Below, piece after piece: positions 37,701-46,846 of a DNA stretch of 64,000 bases; the first letter of the stretch is position 1; each line of letters begins with the position of its first letter. A program made the position numbers and the translations under genes. This DNA comes from Streptococcus infantis (GTDB lineage Bacteria; Bacillota; Bacilli; Lactobacillales; Streptococcaceae), in NCBI RefSeq assembly GCF_019929575.1, contig NZ_JAHZPU010000001.1, forward strand, positions 1 to 64,000, given 5' to 3'. The notes beneath the pieces are model-generated. The model was not told the origin of the DNA. It saw nothing but the letters and a program-made list of their open reading frames with translations, and did no database searches.

Positions 37701-39955
37701 GCGTTAAGGCTATGCTAGGGGACCGTACAACACCAGTTTCAGATCCTGCTTCTATCGATGCCTTCAGTGAGTTGATGGATGACCGTGATAAGCGCATCCA
37801 GTACGGCTCAGCTTATGGAAACTGGGCTGACTCAGAACTCTTTGGTGGAACAGAGAAATACGCCGATATCTCAAATGGAAATTACTCCGATAAGGATGCG
37901 ACTGCAACTATTCCATTCAATGGACCTGGTATTGAAATCTACGGACTCAAGTCATCTCAATTGGGACTTGCTGACGTTAAAATAGATGGCAAGTCTGTTG
38001 GAGAACTTGACTTCTATACAGCAGGAGCAACTGAAAAGGGTGTATTAATAGGACGTTACACAAATCTATCTTCAGGTCCTCATCTCATGACCATCACTGT
38101 TAAACGAGAACATAAAGGACGTGGAAGTGAACGCTCAAAAATTTCCTTAGATTACTTCAAAGTCTTCCCAGGTCAAGGAGCAACTGTTGAGAAAATCGAC
38201 GACCGTGACCCTCGTATCCAGTATGGTTCCATGTTTAAGGATTGGAGCGATGCAGAACTCTATGCTTCTACAGAAAAATACGCTGACATCAACGCTGATG
38301 ATAGCCTCGCTTCTGAAGCCACTGCAACCATTCCATTCTCTGGAACAGGTATCCGAATCTATGGATTAAAAACGGCATCACTAGGCAAGGCACTTGTCAC
38401 ACTGGATGGAAAAGAGATGCCAGCCCTTGACTTCTACACTCCAGGAGCGACTGAAAAAGGAGCTTTGATTGGTGAATTCACCAATCTAGCAGATGGCGAT
38501 CACGTTCTTACTTTGAAAGTAGACCCAGATTCTCCAGAAGGTCGTAAGAAAGTCTCTCTTGATTCCTTTGATATCTTAAAGGCACCTTCTGTGTCTCTCG
38601 ATAGTCCAAGCCTTGATTCCGTTAAGTCCAAAGATAAGACTGTTACCCTAACCTTACCAACTGGCAATTGGGATGCAGTCGCTGTGACCTTCCCTGGTAT
38701 CAAGGATCCTCTTCTACTCAGAAAAGTCGATGATGACCATCTTGTCACATCAGGTGAACAAACTGTTCTAACCATTAAGGATAACAAGGTCCAACTAGAC
38801 ATACCTGAAACTACGGACCGTAAAGCTGGCAATTCAATAGAAGCTTATGCCATCCAAGGTACAACAACTACTAGTCCTGTTGTAGCTGTCTTTCCTAAGG
38901 ATGAAACTAGTCCAGTTGAAGAAAAAATCCATACTAGTAAAGGGGATGAGCCTGCTCCTGTTGTAACCATTCCTGAGTACACAGATCCTATTGGGACAGT
39001 GGGAGATCAGGATGCACCTACTGTGGGAATCCCTGAATACACTGGTCCTGTCGGCACTGCTGGAGATCAGGATGCACCTACTGTGGGAATCCCTGAATAC
39101 ACTGGTCCTGTCGGCACTGCTGGAGATCAGGATGCACCTACTGTGGGAATCCCTGAATACACTGGTCCTGTCGGCACTGCTGGAGATCAAGAAGCGCCTT
39201 CTGTGATAATTCCTGAATACACTGAACCTATCGGCACTGTGGGAGACCAGGAAGCGCCTTCTGTGGTAATTCCTGAATATACTGAACCTATTGGCACTGT
39301 GGGAGACCAGGAAGCGCCTTCTGTGGTAATTCCTGAATATACTGAACCTATTGGAACAGGTAGTGGTCAAGCCGCACCAAGTAACACAGTTCCCGAGTTC
39401 AAACTCAAAGTCTTGAAAGACAAGGCTACAAGAGTTCAAGTTATTAGTGGAACAACTGAACTAGGAAGTGCAAGCTACCTCGACAGTCAAAAAGTTGAAA
39501 ACAAAGAACTTTTGGGCAAGAAATACGATGCTTACGCTCTTCAACTCAAGGATAAAGACGGACGGCCAGTTCAACCAAAAGGTGCTGTGCTCGTTCGACT
39601 ACCAGTAGCAGGTGACATTCAAGAACTCTATCAATTGACTTCAACAAATGAATTAAAACCACAAGAATTCACCATTCGAGACGGTATGATTGAGTTTATT
39701 ACTTTTGACGTGAGCACCTACGCTATTGTCTACAAGACAGAAGGCTCAACTGTTAAACCTGTCCCAGCTCATACGGAAGAAAGAAACCTAGAAACCACAA
39801 AACCATTAGTTGAAAGTAATGAAGCAAATGATCAGGTCTCTACGAATGACAAACAACTCCCAGCCACAGGTGAACAAGCTAGCCCTCTCCTCTTTATGGC
39901 AAGTCTCAGCTTAGCCTTATCGGCTGCTTTCTTACTAAAAGGTAAGAAAGATTAA
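34742..39955 (+). CDS. Cell-wall-anchored GH95 alpha-L-fucosidase
   Basis: A 1737-residue YSIRK/LPXTG enzyme expected to release alpha-1,2-fucose from host glycans. It has a YSIRKLSVG signal (12-20) with cleavage near residue 38, then a GH95 region from about 125 to 900. Family motifs include LHYNQPTAPSYDGWEKQALPVGNGEMG in pieces, LNVNLQMNYWPA (catalytic-site asparagines), SPSYSPEHG and FQIDGNFGATSGMAEMLLQS. An FN3-like domain (about 915-1005) and two related modules of about 130 residues beginning DDRD.RIQYGS follow. Seven 20-residue repeats precede the LPATG signal at 1706-1710. The start codon is GTG after aaggag. Promoter and leader carry cre sites. The GH95 family also contains L-galactosidases, so the sugar is not certain. 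Confidence 0.9.
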   Translation: MDKRYWEKSCKYSIRKLSVGAASVLLGAVFLAAQGVAADGVEIPESEATITETSAKPETNVEEVLVSNTETQPVAESAEKQTNSEVEPPQTASQSEPSATTAPADNKESEKPELPVNKQEHYELHYNQPTAPSYDGWEKQALPVGNGEMGAKVFGLIGEERIQYNEKTLWSGGPQPDSQDYNGGNYKDRYKVLAEIRKALEDGDRQKAKQLAERNLVGPNNAQYGRYLAFGDIFMVFNNQKKGLENVTDYHRGLDISEAITTTSYTQDGTSFKRETFSSYPDDVTVTHLTKKGDKTLDFTLWNSLTEDLIANGDYSWENSKYKQGTVSVDSNGILLKGTVKDNGLKFASYLGIKTDGQVTAQDGYLTVTGASYATLLLSAKTNFAQNPKTNYRKDIDVEKTVKSIVEAAKAKDYETLKNDHIKDYQSLFNRVQLNLGGSKSNQTTKEALQTYNPTKGQKLEELFFQYGRYLLISSSRNRTDALPANLQGVWNAVDNPPWNSDYHLNVNLQMNYWPAYMSNLAETAKPMINYIDDMRYYGRIAAKEYAGIESKEGQENGWLVHTQATPFGWTTPGWNYYWGWSPAANAWMMQNVYDYYKFTKDETYLKEKIYPMLKETAKFWNSFLHYDKASDRWVSSPSYSPEHGTITIGNTFDQSLVWQLFHDYMEAANHLKVDQDLVTEVKAKFDKLKPLHINQDGRIKEWYEEDSPQFTNEGIENHHRHVSHLVGLFPGTLFGKDQPEYLEAARATLNHRGDGGTGWSKANKINLWARLLDGNRAHRLLAEQLRFSTLENLWDTHAPFQIDGNFGATSGMAEMLLQSHTGYIAPLPALPDAWKDGQVSGLVARGNFEVSMKWKEKNLETLSFLSNVGGDLVVDYPNIESSIIKINGKEVQASRLKDNRIQLATQKGDVITFENFPGRVTRLSALRKDSVTAELDFNTVEGATHYVIRRESKDENSQTPIVREFITNQTHFIDRSIDSSHAYTYSVKAMLGDRTTPVSDPASIDAFSELMDDRDKRIQYGSAYGNWADSELFGGTEKYADISNGNYSDKDATATIPFNGPGIEIYGLKSSQLGLADVKIDGKSVGELDFYTAGATEKGVLIGRYTNLSSGPHLMTITVKREHKGRGSERSKISLDYFKVFPGQGATVEKIDDRDPRIQYGSMFKDWSDAELYASTEKYADINADDSLASEATATIPFSGTGIRIYGLKTASLGKALVTLDGKEMPALDFYTPGATEKGALIGEFTNLADGDHVLTLKVDPDSPEGRKKVSLDSFDILKAPSVSLDSPSLDSVKSKDKTVTLTLPTGNWDAVAVTFPGIKDPLLLRKVDDDHLVTSGEQTVLTIKDNKVQLDIPETTDRKAGNSIEAYAIQGTTTTSPVVAVFPKDETSPVEEKIHTSKGDEPAPVVTIPEYTDPIGTVGDQDAPTVGIPEYTGPVGTAGDQDAPTVGIPEYTGPVGTAGDQDAPTVGIPEYTGPVGTAGDQEAPSVIIPEYTEPIGTVGDQEAPSVVIPEYTEPIGTVGDQEAPSVVIPEYTEPIGTGSGQAAPSNTVPEFKLKVLKDKATRVQVISGTTELGSASYLDSQKVENKELLGKKYDAYALQLKDKDGRPVQPKGAVLVRLPVAGDIQELYQLTSTNELKPQEFTIRDGMIEFITFDVSTYAIVYKTEGSTVKPVPAHTEERNLETTKPLVESNEANDQVSTNDKQLPATGEQASPLLFMASLSLALSAAFLLKGKKD
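38969..39388 (+). repeat. Seven 60-bp tandem repeats in the fucosidase gene
   Basis: Units start every 60 bp at 38969, 39029, 39089, 39149, 39209, 39269 and 39329 and encode IPEYTGPVGTAGDQDAPTVG and variants. Units 2 and 3 are identical, unit 4 nearly so, and units 5 and 6 are identical to each other in another version (EPIGTVGDQEAPSVV). This shows recent slippage or recombination. The segment probably spaces the enzyme from the wall. Confidence 0.95.
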
Positions 39956-39998
39956 ACATTGTCCCCCTAGGAATATAGATTTATTCCGCTATAAAAAA

Positions 39999-40173
39999 GA
40001 GAGTGGGACAGAAATCGGTAATTCGTTAGAATTCGATTTCGTCGTCCCACCTCCGCACAGTTGAGTAGGGCTGTAAAAGCTGATGAAATCAGCGTAGTAG
40101 AGCCCACTCAACCACTGCGTCTTGCTAGACAATCCAAAGACAATTGAGAGGCTAGGACTTTTGTCCCAGCCTC
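39999..40173 (+). repeat. 175-bp interspersed repeat, copy 4
   Basis: Same length and ends as copy 1, 43 bp after the fucosidase stop and followed by TTTTT. It fills half of the 39956-40290 gap. The rest (40174-40290) shows no gene and lies 3' of der. Confidence 0.9.
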
Positions 40174-40290
40174 TTTTTCAATTTTAATAATATACTACAA
40201 ATCAAATCCTATTCACATCTTTTGCAAATGATTTGGTGGGGTAGATAAGTGGTAGAACAAGTCTTAATGCTCTACCTTTTTTTACATCCA

Positions 40291-41601
40291 CTACTTCCGT
40301 TTTCTTGCAATCAGGTGAATCGGTGTTCCTTCAAAGACAAAGGCCTTGCGAATTTGATTTTCCAAGAAACGTAGGTAAGAGAAGTGCATGAGTTCTTCTT
40401 CGTTGACAAAGATGACAAAGGTTGGTGGTTTGGTTGCCACTTGAGTCGCATAGAAAATCTTGAGGCGTTTCCCTTTATCGGTCGGTGTTGGGTTGATGGC
40501 GATAGCATCCATAATGACATCATTCAAGACTGCTGATGGGATACGGGTATTTTGACTCTCGCTGATTTGCTTAATCATCTCAGGCAACTTGTGGAGACGT
40601 TGCTTAGTCAAAGCGGATACAAAGATAATCGGTGCGTAAGGCAGGTATTGGAACTGCTCACGGATATCTTCCTCCCAGTTTTTCATGGTGTGGTTATCTT
40701 TTTCAAGCGTATCCCACTTATTGACCACGATAATCATCCCTTTACCAGCTTCGTGGGCAAATCCAGCGATACGCTTGTCATACTCACGAATACCTTCCTC
40801 TGCATTGAGGACCATCAAAACTACATCTGAACGGTCAATAGCACGCATAGCACGCATAACCGAGTATTTCTCAGTATTTTCATAGACTTTACCTGACTTA
40901 CGCATACCAGCCGTATCAATCATGGTAAACTCTTGGCCGTCAGCATCTGTAAAATGGGTATCAATGGCATCACGAGTGGTACCAGCGACAGGGCTGGCAA
41001 TGACGCGATCTTCTCCCAAAATGGCATTAATCAAGCTAGATTTTCCAACATTTGGACGACCAATCAAGCTGAATTTAATAACATCTGGATTTTCTTCTTC
41101 AACTTCATGTGGGAGGTTTTCCACAATAGCATCCAGCACATCCCCTGTCCCGATACCGTGAACAGATGAGATCGGTAGAGGTTCGCCCAATCCAAGAGCA
41201 TAGAAATCATAGATATCATTTCGCATCTCTGGATTGTCAACCTTGTTAACGGCTAGGATGACTGGTTTATGAGTTTTATAAAGTTTACGGGCAACGTATT
41301 CGTCCGCATCTGTAATTCCTTCTTTACCAGACACGACAAAGACGATAACATCTGCTTCTTCCATGGCAATTTCTGCCTGGTGCTTGATTTGTTCCATGAA
41401 AGGCGCATCGACATCATCGATACCTCCAGTATCAATCATACTAAAAGAACGATTGAGCCACTCACCTGTGGCATAGATACGATCTCGCGTTACACCTTCA
41501 ATATCTTCTACGATTGAGATGCGTTCTCCCGCGATACGGTTAAATAGGGTTGATTTCCCAACATTGGGACGCCCTACAATGGCAACAGTTGGTAAGGCCA
41601 T
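40291..41601 (-). CDS. der: Ribosome biogenesis GTPase Der (EngA)
   Basis: A 436-residue protein with two tandem GTPase domains ([12 protein letters not shown] near residue 9, [12 protein letters not shown] near 182; matching DTGGID/DTAGMR and NKVD/NKWD motifs) and a C-terminal KH-like domain. Der is essential for 50S subunit assembly. It ends the nrdR-dnaB-dnaI-nitroreductase-der gene string; the gap to the nitroreductase gene is 13 bp. Confidence 0.97.
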   Translation of the reverse strand: MALPTVAIVGRPNVGKSTLFNRIAGERISIVEDIEGVTRDRIYATGEWLNRSFSMIDTGGIDDVDAPFMEQIKHQAEIAMEEADVIVFVVSGKEGITDADEYVARKLYKTHKPVILAVNKVDNPEMRNDIYDFYALGLGEPLPISSVHGIGTGDVLDAIVENLPHEVEEENPDVIKFSLIGRPNVGKSSLINAILGEDRVIASPVAGTTRDAIDTHFTDADGQEFTMIDTAGMRKSGKVYENTEKYSVMRAMRAIDRSDVVLMVLNAEEGIREYDKRIAGFAHEAGKGMIIVVNKWDTLEKDNHTMKNWEEDIREQFQYLPYAPIIFVSALTKQRLHKLPEMIKQISESQNTRIPSAVLNDVIMDAIAINPTPTDKGKRLKIFYATQVATKPPTFVIFVNEEELMHFSYLRFLENQIRKAFVFEGTPIHLIARKRK

Positions 41602-41614
41602 GTTTTCTCACTTT

Positions 41615-42328
41615 CTACAATAACTTCTTCTGCTCAAGATTTTCTCGAGTCGAGCTTGGTTCTGGATTGCCGAATTGCTCCGCTAAACGTTGACTCCAAG
41701 TTGTAGTCGCACGCGCACCTGCATATTCAGTCTGTACTCGGTCATAGGCTTCGATTGCCTCAGTTGACTGTTCTTGGTATTCTTCCTCAAAGACAATATT
41801 CTCTAGTGGCAGTCTTGGTTTCACATCATGCTGTTGATTTGGCACACCGAGTGCAATCCCAAAGACTGGATAGGTATAGTCAGGAAGCTTGAACAATTCT
41901 GCTAACTCAACAGACTTGTAACGCACCAAACCGATAATCACTCCACCATAGCCTAAGCTTTCTGCCGCAAGCAAGGCATTTTGTCCAGCCAAAGCCGCAT
42001 CTACTGAAGTGATGAGGAGTCCTTCCACCCCTTGAGGTTGGAAAATATCCGTATGGAGACGAGCCCCTTTTTCTGCACGGTTTAGATCACCAACAAAGAG
42101 TAAAAATGCTGCAGACTGGCGAATCGCTTCCTGAGGAACTAGCTCAAATAAGGCGTCCTTCTTTTCTTGACTTCTGACAAGAATGACCGAGTAGGATTGG
42201 AAATTTTTCCAAGAAGAAGCCATTTGGGCAGCTGCCAAGATCTCATTCAAGTCTGCTTGGGGAATCTCTTGCTCTTTAAATCTACGCACTGAAGTTTGAG
42301 CCTTCATTAATTTGATTGTTTCTGTCAT
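41615..42328 (-). CDS. NAD(P)H-dependent nitroreductase family protein
   Basis: A 237-residue FMN-dependent oxidoreductase of the NfsA/FRP type: the N-terminal TSVRRFKEQEIPQADLNEILAAAQMASSW pattern binds FMN, SLGYGGVIIGLVR and FGIALGVPNQQ are typical of the group, and the C-terminal arm includes TTWSQRLAEQF. The physiological substrate is unknown (flavin, quinone or nitro compounds). Its start overlaps the dnaI stop by 4 nt, so it is co-translated with primosome genes though functionally unrelated. Confidence 0.88.
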   Translation of the reverse strand: MTETIKLMKAQTSVRRFKEQEIPQADLNEILAAAQMASSWKNFQSYSVILVRSQEKKDALFELVPQEAIRQSAAFLLFVGDLNRAEKGARLHTDIFQPQGVEGLLITSVDAALAGQNALLAAESLGYGGVIIGLVRYKSVELAELFKLPDYTYPVFGIALGVPNQQHDVKPRLPLENIVFEEEYQEQSTEAIEAYDRVQTEYAGARATTTWSQRLAEQFGNPEPSSTRENLEQKKLL

Positions 42329-43221
42329 CGGCGGTTTTCTCCTTCAAGTCTTGTTTCCTCTGCTAAATAACGAATGCGTTCCATGACGCGTCTAGCTTCC
42401 CAGGTTTCGTCATTTCCGTTTTTCCCTTTAGCGAAATGCTTCTCCAAATCTTCAAAGTTGAAGTTGGAGGTAAAGAAGGTTGGCAAATCTTCCTGCATAC
42501 GATATTGGAGAATAACCTGCAGGATCTCGTCACGCACCCAAGCTGTTGATTGCTCGGCACCAATATCATCCAAAATCAAGACTTCAGCAAGCTTAATCTC
42601 ATCCACCAAGGTCTTGACATTGCCATCACCGATGGCATTTTTGACATCGATGACAAAGCTCGGATAGTGGAGGAGAGTTGATGAAACGCCACGTTTTTCT
42701 GACAAATCATGGGCTAGGGCAGCCACCATGAAACTTTTACCCACACCAAAGTCTCCATATAAGTAGAGACCTTTTCGAATAGCTGGATATTGCTCCACAA
42801 AGGCTAGGAGCTTTTCAAAAACTGGCAAGCGCCCCAAATCATCTAAATCAACTTGAGCTAGGCTAGCTTTTTTAAGACTAGCTGGAAGATTGATTAGCTT
42901 GAGACGGTTTTTAATCGCTGCTTCTTTTTCCGCTGCAATTAGCTCTGGAGTCTCTTCATAAGAGACATCTGCATAGCCATGATTCATGACTAGGATAGGT
43001 TTGTAGCCACGCGCGATATAGTCTGTATCTCCTCGGAGGAACTTATCTCTCTCAGTAATGTATTGGTTAAACTTGGAAATACTACGGTTTAACTCCTCCT
43101 GACTGAGAGATTCTTTCTGGATAAAGGCTGCAACATCAGGGTCCTTCACAATTTGCTGGACTAAATCCTGATACTGAAATCGGCTTGGTTGACGCTTGAG
43201 CACGTCTCCGACACTTTCCAT
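42325..43221 (-). CDS. dnaI: Primosomal protein DnaI (helicase loader)
   Basis: A 298-residue AAA+ helicase loader. The N-terminal helicase-interaction domain (1-125) precedes an ATPase with Walker A LYGDFGVGKSFMVAAL near residue 160, Walker B VLILDDIGAEQ and an arginine-finger region near MERIRYLAEE. It loads the replicative helicase with DnaB/DnaD-type partners. It directly abuts dnaB upstream and overlaps the nitroreductase gene downstream. Confidence 0.95.
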   Translation of the reverse strand: MESVGDVLKRQPSRFQYQDLVQQIVKDPDVAAFIQKESLSQEELNRSISKFNQYITERDKFLRGDTDYIARGYKPILVMNHGYADVSYEETPELIAAEKEAAIKNRLKLINLPASLKKASLAQVDLDDLGRLPVFEKLLAFVEQYPAIRKGLYLYGDFGVGKSFMVAALAHDLSEKRGVSSTLLHYPSFVIDVKNAIGDGNVKTLVDEIKLAEVLILDDIGAEQSTAWVRDEILQVILQYRMQEDLPTFFTSNFNFEDLEKHFAKGKNGNDETWEARRVMERIRYLAEETRLEGENRR

Positions 43222-44388
43222 CTAGTCTCCTCCTTTTTCTAATCGAGCTAACATTTCTTTTTTCTTACGTTCTAGTTCTAAGCGAGTTTCTTCGCTAGTT
43301 TCATTCTTATATTCAGGATTACTCCATTTAGGCACATTGGTTTTTGCTGGGGCATTCTGATTCTGCTTTTGCGTTTTTGCTTTTTGGCCACGTTCACGAA
43401 TACGGAGAACTGCCTCCTCGGCACTACGGATATTTTGATAGGCGTAGTCATTAGCTACCTTCATGGCGTATTTTTCATTGATATTGGCCGAATCAACCTT
43501 ATTAAAGGTCAGGAGCAAGATAACATTAATCACTTCATCCAGCAAGCCCAAGGCAGCCATCTGCTGGAGCAGGTCCCGTTCAGTCTGAGTAATACTTCCC
43601 TTGCGGGTCTGCTTAATCTCAGCAAGGAACTGCAAGGCTGTCTTTCTCTTAGCCTCTCGGATAATGGTTGCTTCCTTGGGACTAAAGTCAGAAGTCACAG
43701 GCTTTTGCGCTATCTTTTCGCGGATGCGTTTGACAGAAATCACTTGCGACATTGCTGTCGCTTTGGCTACTTGATAAGTTTCAAACCAAGTCCACCTCTG
43801 CTCGTCTGCTATTGCAAACAAGGCCAAAACATCCGAAGTCTCATCTTGAAAACGAAGACCATCACGGGCCATGAGCTGACGAAAATGCTCCAAATCAAAA
43901 TCATCTGCTACTGGCTGACTGCTAGAGGGTTCTTGACTCGCAGACTCGGATAACTGAGGGAAGATTTGACTCAAGGCCACCGAGATAGGTTCCCCTTCAA
44001 CACTTTCCTGTCTCATGGCTGCAACCGCACTATCCCCAATCATTTTTTCTAACAAGGTCCGATAAACTGTATGTTGTAAAAATTCTTGAGTCGATAGGGG
44101 AGAATGAAGTAACAAGTTATAGGACTCCCCCTGTTGATAGAGGGTCACCAATTTCATGGCTGTCAGAGTTTTAAAAGCCTTTAAAAGACTATCCATCCCA
44201 AAATTCAAATGATTGAGCATGGCTGCAAAGAGATGCTCCTTTTGACCATCATCCCAAAAAATCACAGCATAAAGATAGAGGCTCAGCGCCTCCTGACCGA
44301 TAATCGGGAGGTAGCACTGCACCATTGATGAGGTATCTTGCGACACCCGATTATTCTTTACAAAAGAAAAACGGTCATTTGGCTTCAT
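43222..44388 (-). CDS. dnaB: Replication initiation/membrane attachment protein DnaB
   Basis: A 388-residue Firmicute-type DnaB (DnaB/DnaD family, not the helicase). It has a winged-helix N-terminal part (NRVSQDTSSMVQCYLPIIGQEALSLYLY) and a C-terminal DnaB_2 domain (LGLLDEVINVILLLTFNKVD and KVANDYAYQNI). It works with DnaD and DnaI in primosome assembly. The basic, lysine-rich C terminus may contact DNA. It is flanked without gaps by nrdR and dnaI. Confidence 0.94.
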   Translation of the reverse strand: MKPNDRFSFVKNNRVSQDTSSMVQCYLPIIGQEALSLYLYAVIFWDDGQKEHLFAAMLNHLNFGMDSLLKAFKTLTAMKLVTLYQQGESYNLLLHSPLSTQEFLQHTVYRTLLEKMIGDSAVAAMRQESVEGEPISVALSQIFPQLSESASQEPSSSQPVADDFDLEHFRQLMARDGLRFQDETSDVLALFAIADEQRWTWFETYQVAKATAMSQVISVKRIREKIAQKPVTSDFSPKEATIIREAKRKTALQFLAEIKQTRKGSITQTERDLLQQMAALGLLDEVINVILLLTFNKVDSANINEKYAMKVANDYAYQNIRSAEEAVLRIRERGQKAKTQKQNQNAPAKTNVPKWSNPEYKNETSEETRLELERKKKEMLARLEKGGD

Positions 44389-44862
44389 TTATTTTTCCTT
44401 TTTCTTTTTAGAGGATTGTGTAATCTGCTGGAGTAGGCTTTCAAGCTCACTCACATCCTTAAAGCTACGGTAGACACTGGCAAAACGGACATAAGTAATC
44501 TCATCTAGCTCTGCCAACTCTTCCATAACCAAGGAACCAATAACCTCACTCTGAATTTCATTTTCATTGCGACTACGGAGTTTTTGTTCGATGCGATTGA
44601 CAACCATGCCAATCTCATCACTAGACACTGGACGTTTCTGGGCTGAGCGAATAATCCCGTTAAAGATTTTATCTCTTGAAAATTGTTCCCGTGTACCATC
44701 TTTTTTTACCACAACCAGTGTTCTCTCTTCAACACGTTCATAGGTTGTAAAACGATGCTGACACTCTTCACACTCACGTCTTCTTCTGATTGTATTTCCT
44801 TCTTCAGCCTGGCGACTATCGATCACACTTGATTTTGTAGCGCCACATTTTGGACAACGCAT
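44389..44862 (-). CDS. nrdR: Transcriptional repressor NrdR
   Basis: A 157-residue repressor of ribonucleotide reductase genes, with an N-terminal zinc ribbon ([15 protein letters not shown] and [17 protein letters not shown]; four cysteines) and an ATP-cone ([16 protein letters not shown]) sensing dATP/ATP. The start at 44862 is set by the invariant MRCPKCG N terminus, after an aaggaggg SD; a longer frame to 44943 is not plausible. First gene of the replication gene string. Confidence 0.95.
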   Translation of the reverse strand: MRCPKCGATKSSVIDSRQAEEGNTIRRRRECEECQHRFTTYERVEERTLVVVKKDGTREQFSRDKIFNGIIRSAQKRPVSSDEIGMVVNRIEQKLRSRNENEIQSEVIGSLVMEELAELDEITYVRFASVYRSFKDVSELESLLQQITQSSKKKKEK

Positions 44863-44936
44863 GCCTTTCCCTCCTTGTCGTTTTCTTTTCATTATACCAT
44901 TTTTTAAGAGATTCCCAAAATAATTCTCCTTTTGGC

Positions 44937-44965
44937 TTGACAAGTTTTTTGTTTTGTTGTATTAT
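44937..44965 (+). promoter_or_regulatory. Consensus sigma-A promoter of the GntR-ABC operon
   Basis: TTGACA (44937-44942), an exact 17-bp spacer and TATTAT (44960-44965), followed by the leader and an aaaggag SD before the regulator ATG at 45002. Confidence 0.85.
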
Positions 44966-45001
44966 TGAATTAACACAAAGGTAATTAGAAAGGAGATCGT
45001 G

Positions 45002-45367
45002 ATGTCTTGGACATTTGATAACAATAAACCCATTTATTTGCAGATTATGGAGAAAATCAAATTGCAGATTATTTCCCATAAACTCGAGCCCAATCAACAG
45101 CTTCCAACCGTTAGAGAATTAGCTAGCGAGGCAGGTGTCAATCCCAACACCATCCAGCGTGCCCTATCGGACTTGGAAAGGGAAGGCTTCGTTTATACCA
45201 AGCGGACATCTGGACGCTTTGTCACAGAGGATTTGGACTTGATCCTCCAATCCCGTAAGCAACTGTCAGAAGAACAGCTGCAACAGTTTGTAACAGGCAT
45301 GGTAGAATTCGGCTATGAAAAAGAAGAACTACCGACTGTTTTGAGAGATTATATTGAAGGAGTTTAA
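45002..45367 (+). CDS. GntR-family (YtrA-type) transcriptional regulator
   Basis: A 121-residue regulator with only the GntR winged HTH (PIYLQIMEKIKLQIISHKL, LPTVRELASEAGVNPNTIQRAL) and a short dimerising tail, the YtrA subfamily. Such proteins repress the ABC transporter genes in their own operon, often responding to envelope antibiotics. The start at 45002 is chosen 6 nt after aaaggag, over a GTG one codon earlier. The ABC gene starts 3 bp after its stop. Confidence 0.9.
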   Translation: MSWTFDNNKPIYLQIMEKIKLQIISHKLEPNQQLPTVRELASEAGVNPNTIQRALSDLEREGFVYTKRTSGRFVTEDLDLILQSRKQLSEEQLQQFVTGMVEFGYEKEELPTVLRDYIEGV

Positions 45368-45370
45368 ACT

Positions 45371-46066
45371 ATGACCTTGTTAGCATTTGAAAATGTGTCA
45401 AAATCCTATGGAGCAAGCCCTGCTCTTACAAATGTTTCCCTTGAAATTCCAGCTGGAAAAATCGTTGGTCTCCTTGGCCCAAACGGTTCTGGAAAGACAA
45501 CCTTGATTAAACTAATCAACGGCTTGCTACAGCCAGAGGCAGGGCGTATTCTTATCAATGGCATGGAACCAAGCCCAGCAACTAAGGCTATCGTTTCTTA
45601 TCTACCTGATACGACCTACCTCAACGAGCAGATGAAGGTCAAGGAAGCTCTCACTTATTTCAAGACCTTCTACCAAGATTTTAATCTGGAACGTGCTCAA
45701 GGTCTTCTTCGTGACCTTGGTATTGATGAAAATAGCCGTTTCAAGAAACTCTCAAAAGGGAACAAAGAAAAGGTTCAGTTGATCCTTGTCATGAGTCGTG
45801 ATGCTCGTCTATACGTGCTTGATGAACCAATCGGGGGTGTAGACCCAGCAGCTCGTGACTATATCTTGAACACCATCATCAACAACTACTCTCCAACTTC
45901 GACTGTCTTGATTTCAACTCACTTGATTTCAGACATCGAACCAATCTTGGATGAGATTGTCTTCCTCAAGGATGGAAAAGTTGTCCGTCAAGGAAATGTG
46001 GATGATATTCGCTATGAGTCTGGAGAGTCTATCGACCAACTCTTCCGTCATGAATTCAAAGCCTAG
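45371..46066 (+). CDS. ABC transporter ATP-binding protein
   Basis: A 231-residue ATPase: Walker A GLLGPNGSGKTTLIKL, a degenerate signature (KLSKGNKEKVQLI), Walker B LYVLDEPIGGVDPAA and the switch histidine in ISTHLISD. It resembles YtrB/BcrA-type exporters. It pairs with the membrane protein 15 bp downstream and is probably controlled by the GntR-type regulator upstream. The substrate is unknown. Confidence 0.93.
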   Translation: MTLLAFENVSKSYGASPALTNVSLEIPAGKIVGLLGPNGSGKTTLIKLINGLLQPEAGRILINGMEPSPATKAIVSYLPDTTYLNEQMKVKEALTYFKTFYQDFNLERAQGLLRDLGIDENSRFKKLSKGNKEKVQLILVMSRDARLYVLDEPIGGVDPAARDYILNTIINNYSPTSTVLISTHLISDIEPILDEIVFLKDGKVVRQGNVDDIRYESGESIDQLFRHEFKA

Positions 46067-46081
46067 ATAAAGGAGATTATT

Positions 46082-46813
46082 ATGTTTTGGAATTTAGTTC
46101 GTTATGAATTTAAAAATGTTAACAAGTGGTATTTAGCCCTCTACGGTGCTGTGTTGGCTCTTTCTGCCCTTATCGGGGTTCAAGCTAGTTCCCTAAAATC
46201 CATCGACACCCCCGATCAACAAATGATTATGTTAGTTTTTCTGGCTCTAGTTTTTGGTGGACTAATCATTACCTTAAGTATTTCAACCTTGATTTTGATC
46301 ATTCGTCGCTTCAAGGGTAGTGTCTACGATCGTCAGGGATACCTAACTCTCACACTCCCCGTATCTGAGCACCAAATCATTTTATCCAAACTTTTGGGTG
46401 CTTTCATCTGGTCTCTGGCTAGCTCATTAGTCTTTATCTTGAGTATTTATATCATTTTAGTTCTGACTGGTGCAAACTTCCTTGATATCTTTTCTCTCGA
46501 ATACCTCTTTAAATTTTACATGGATAGTTTCTGGCTTTCTGTGATCTCATATATCCTCAGCACAATTTCAGGAATCCTCTGCATCTACTTGGCGATTTCC
46601 ATCGGACAACTTTTCATTGAATACCGCACAGCACTCGCGGTTTTAGCCTATATTGTTATCCAAACCATTCTCGGCTTTGTTGGTCTCAACCTTCGCATAG
46701 ATTTCGACTACAATTGGATGATCTCCTTTGAAATCGTTAAAGACCTCATCCTCAGCGCAGCCTTCTATCTCGGAACCTACTATATCTTGAAGAATAAAGT
46801 TAATTTGCAATAA
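46082..46813 (+). CDS. ABC transporter permease
   Basis: A 243-residue membrane protein with about six helices (for example WYLALYGAVLALSALIGV, MLVFLALVFGGLIITLS, LLGAFIWSLASSLVFILS), consistent with a YtrC/ABC-2-type permease. A cytoplasmic loop RRFKGSVYDRQGYLTLTLPVS carries the coupling region often seen in these proteins. It completes the three-gene GntR-ABC operon, which ends in a terminator. Confidence 0.88.
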   Translation: MFWNLVRYEFKNVNKWYLALYGAVLALSALIGVQASSLKSIDTPDQQMIMLVFLALVFGGLIITLSISTLILIIRRFKGSVYDRQGYLTLTLPVSEHQIILSKLLGAFIWSLASSLVFILSIYIILVLTGANFLDIFSLEYLFKFYMDSFWLSVISYILSTISGILCIYLAISIGQLFIEYRTALAVLAYIVIQTILGFVGLNLRIDFDYNWMISFEIVKDLILSAAFYLGTYYILKNKVNLQ

Positions 46814-46819
46814 AAAATG

Positions 46820-46843
46820 CCCAGCTACTAGAGCTGGGTTTTT
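46820..46843 (+). terminator. Terminator of the GntR-ABC operon
   Basis: CCCAGCT (46820-46826) pairs with AGCTGGG (46832-46838), followed by TTTTT. It also lies 3' of the convergent lrgB. Confidence 0.92.
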
Positions 46844-46846
46844 GCG

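Noticed and set aside
38941-39388. 60-bp repeat block considered as a CRISPR array
   Set aside because: The repeats are contiguous and in frame with the protein, with no unique spacers and no cas genes.
38834-39439. 201-codon antisense open frame across the fucosidase repeats
   Set aside because: It exists only because the 60-bp repeat is open in several frames; the product is a repetitive shadow of the sense protein.
43369-43953. 194-codon plus-strand frame opposite dnaB
   Set aside because: The minus-strand gene is certain and this frame has no SD or known motif.
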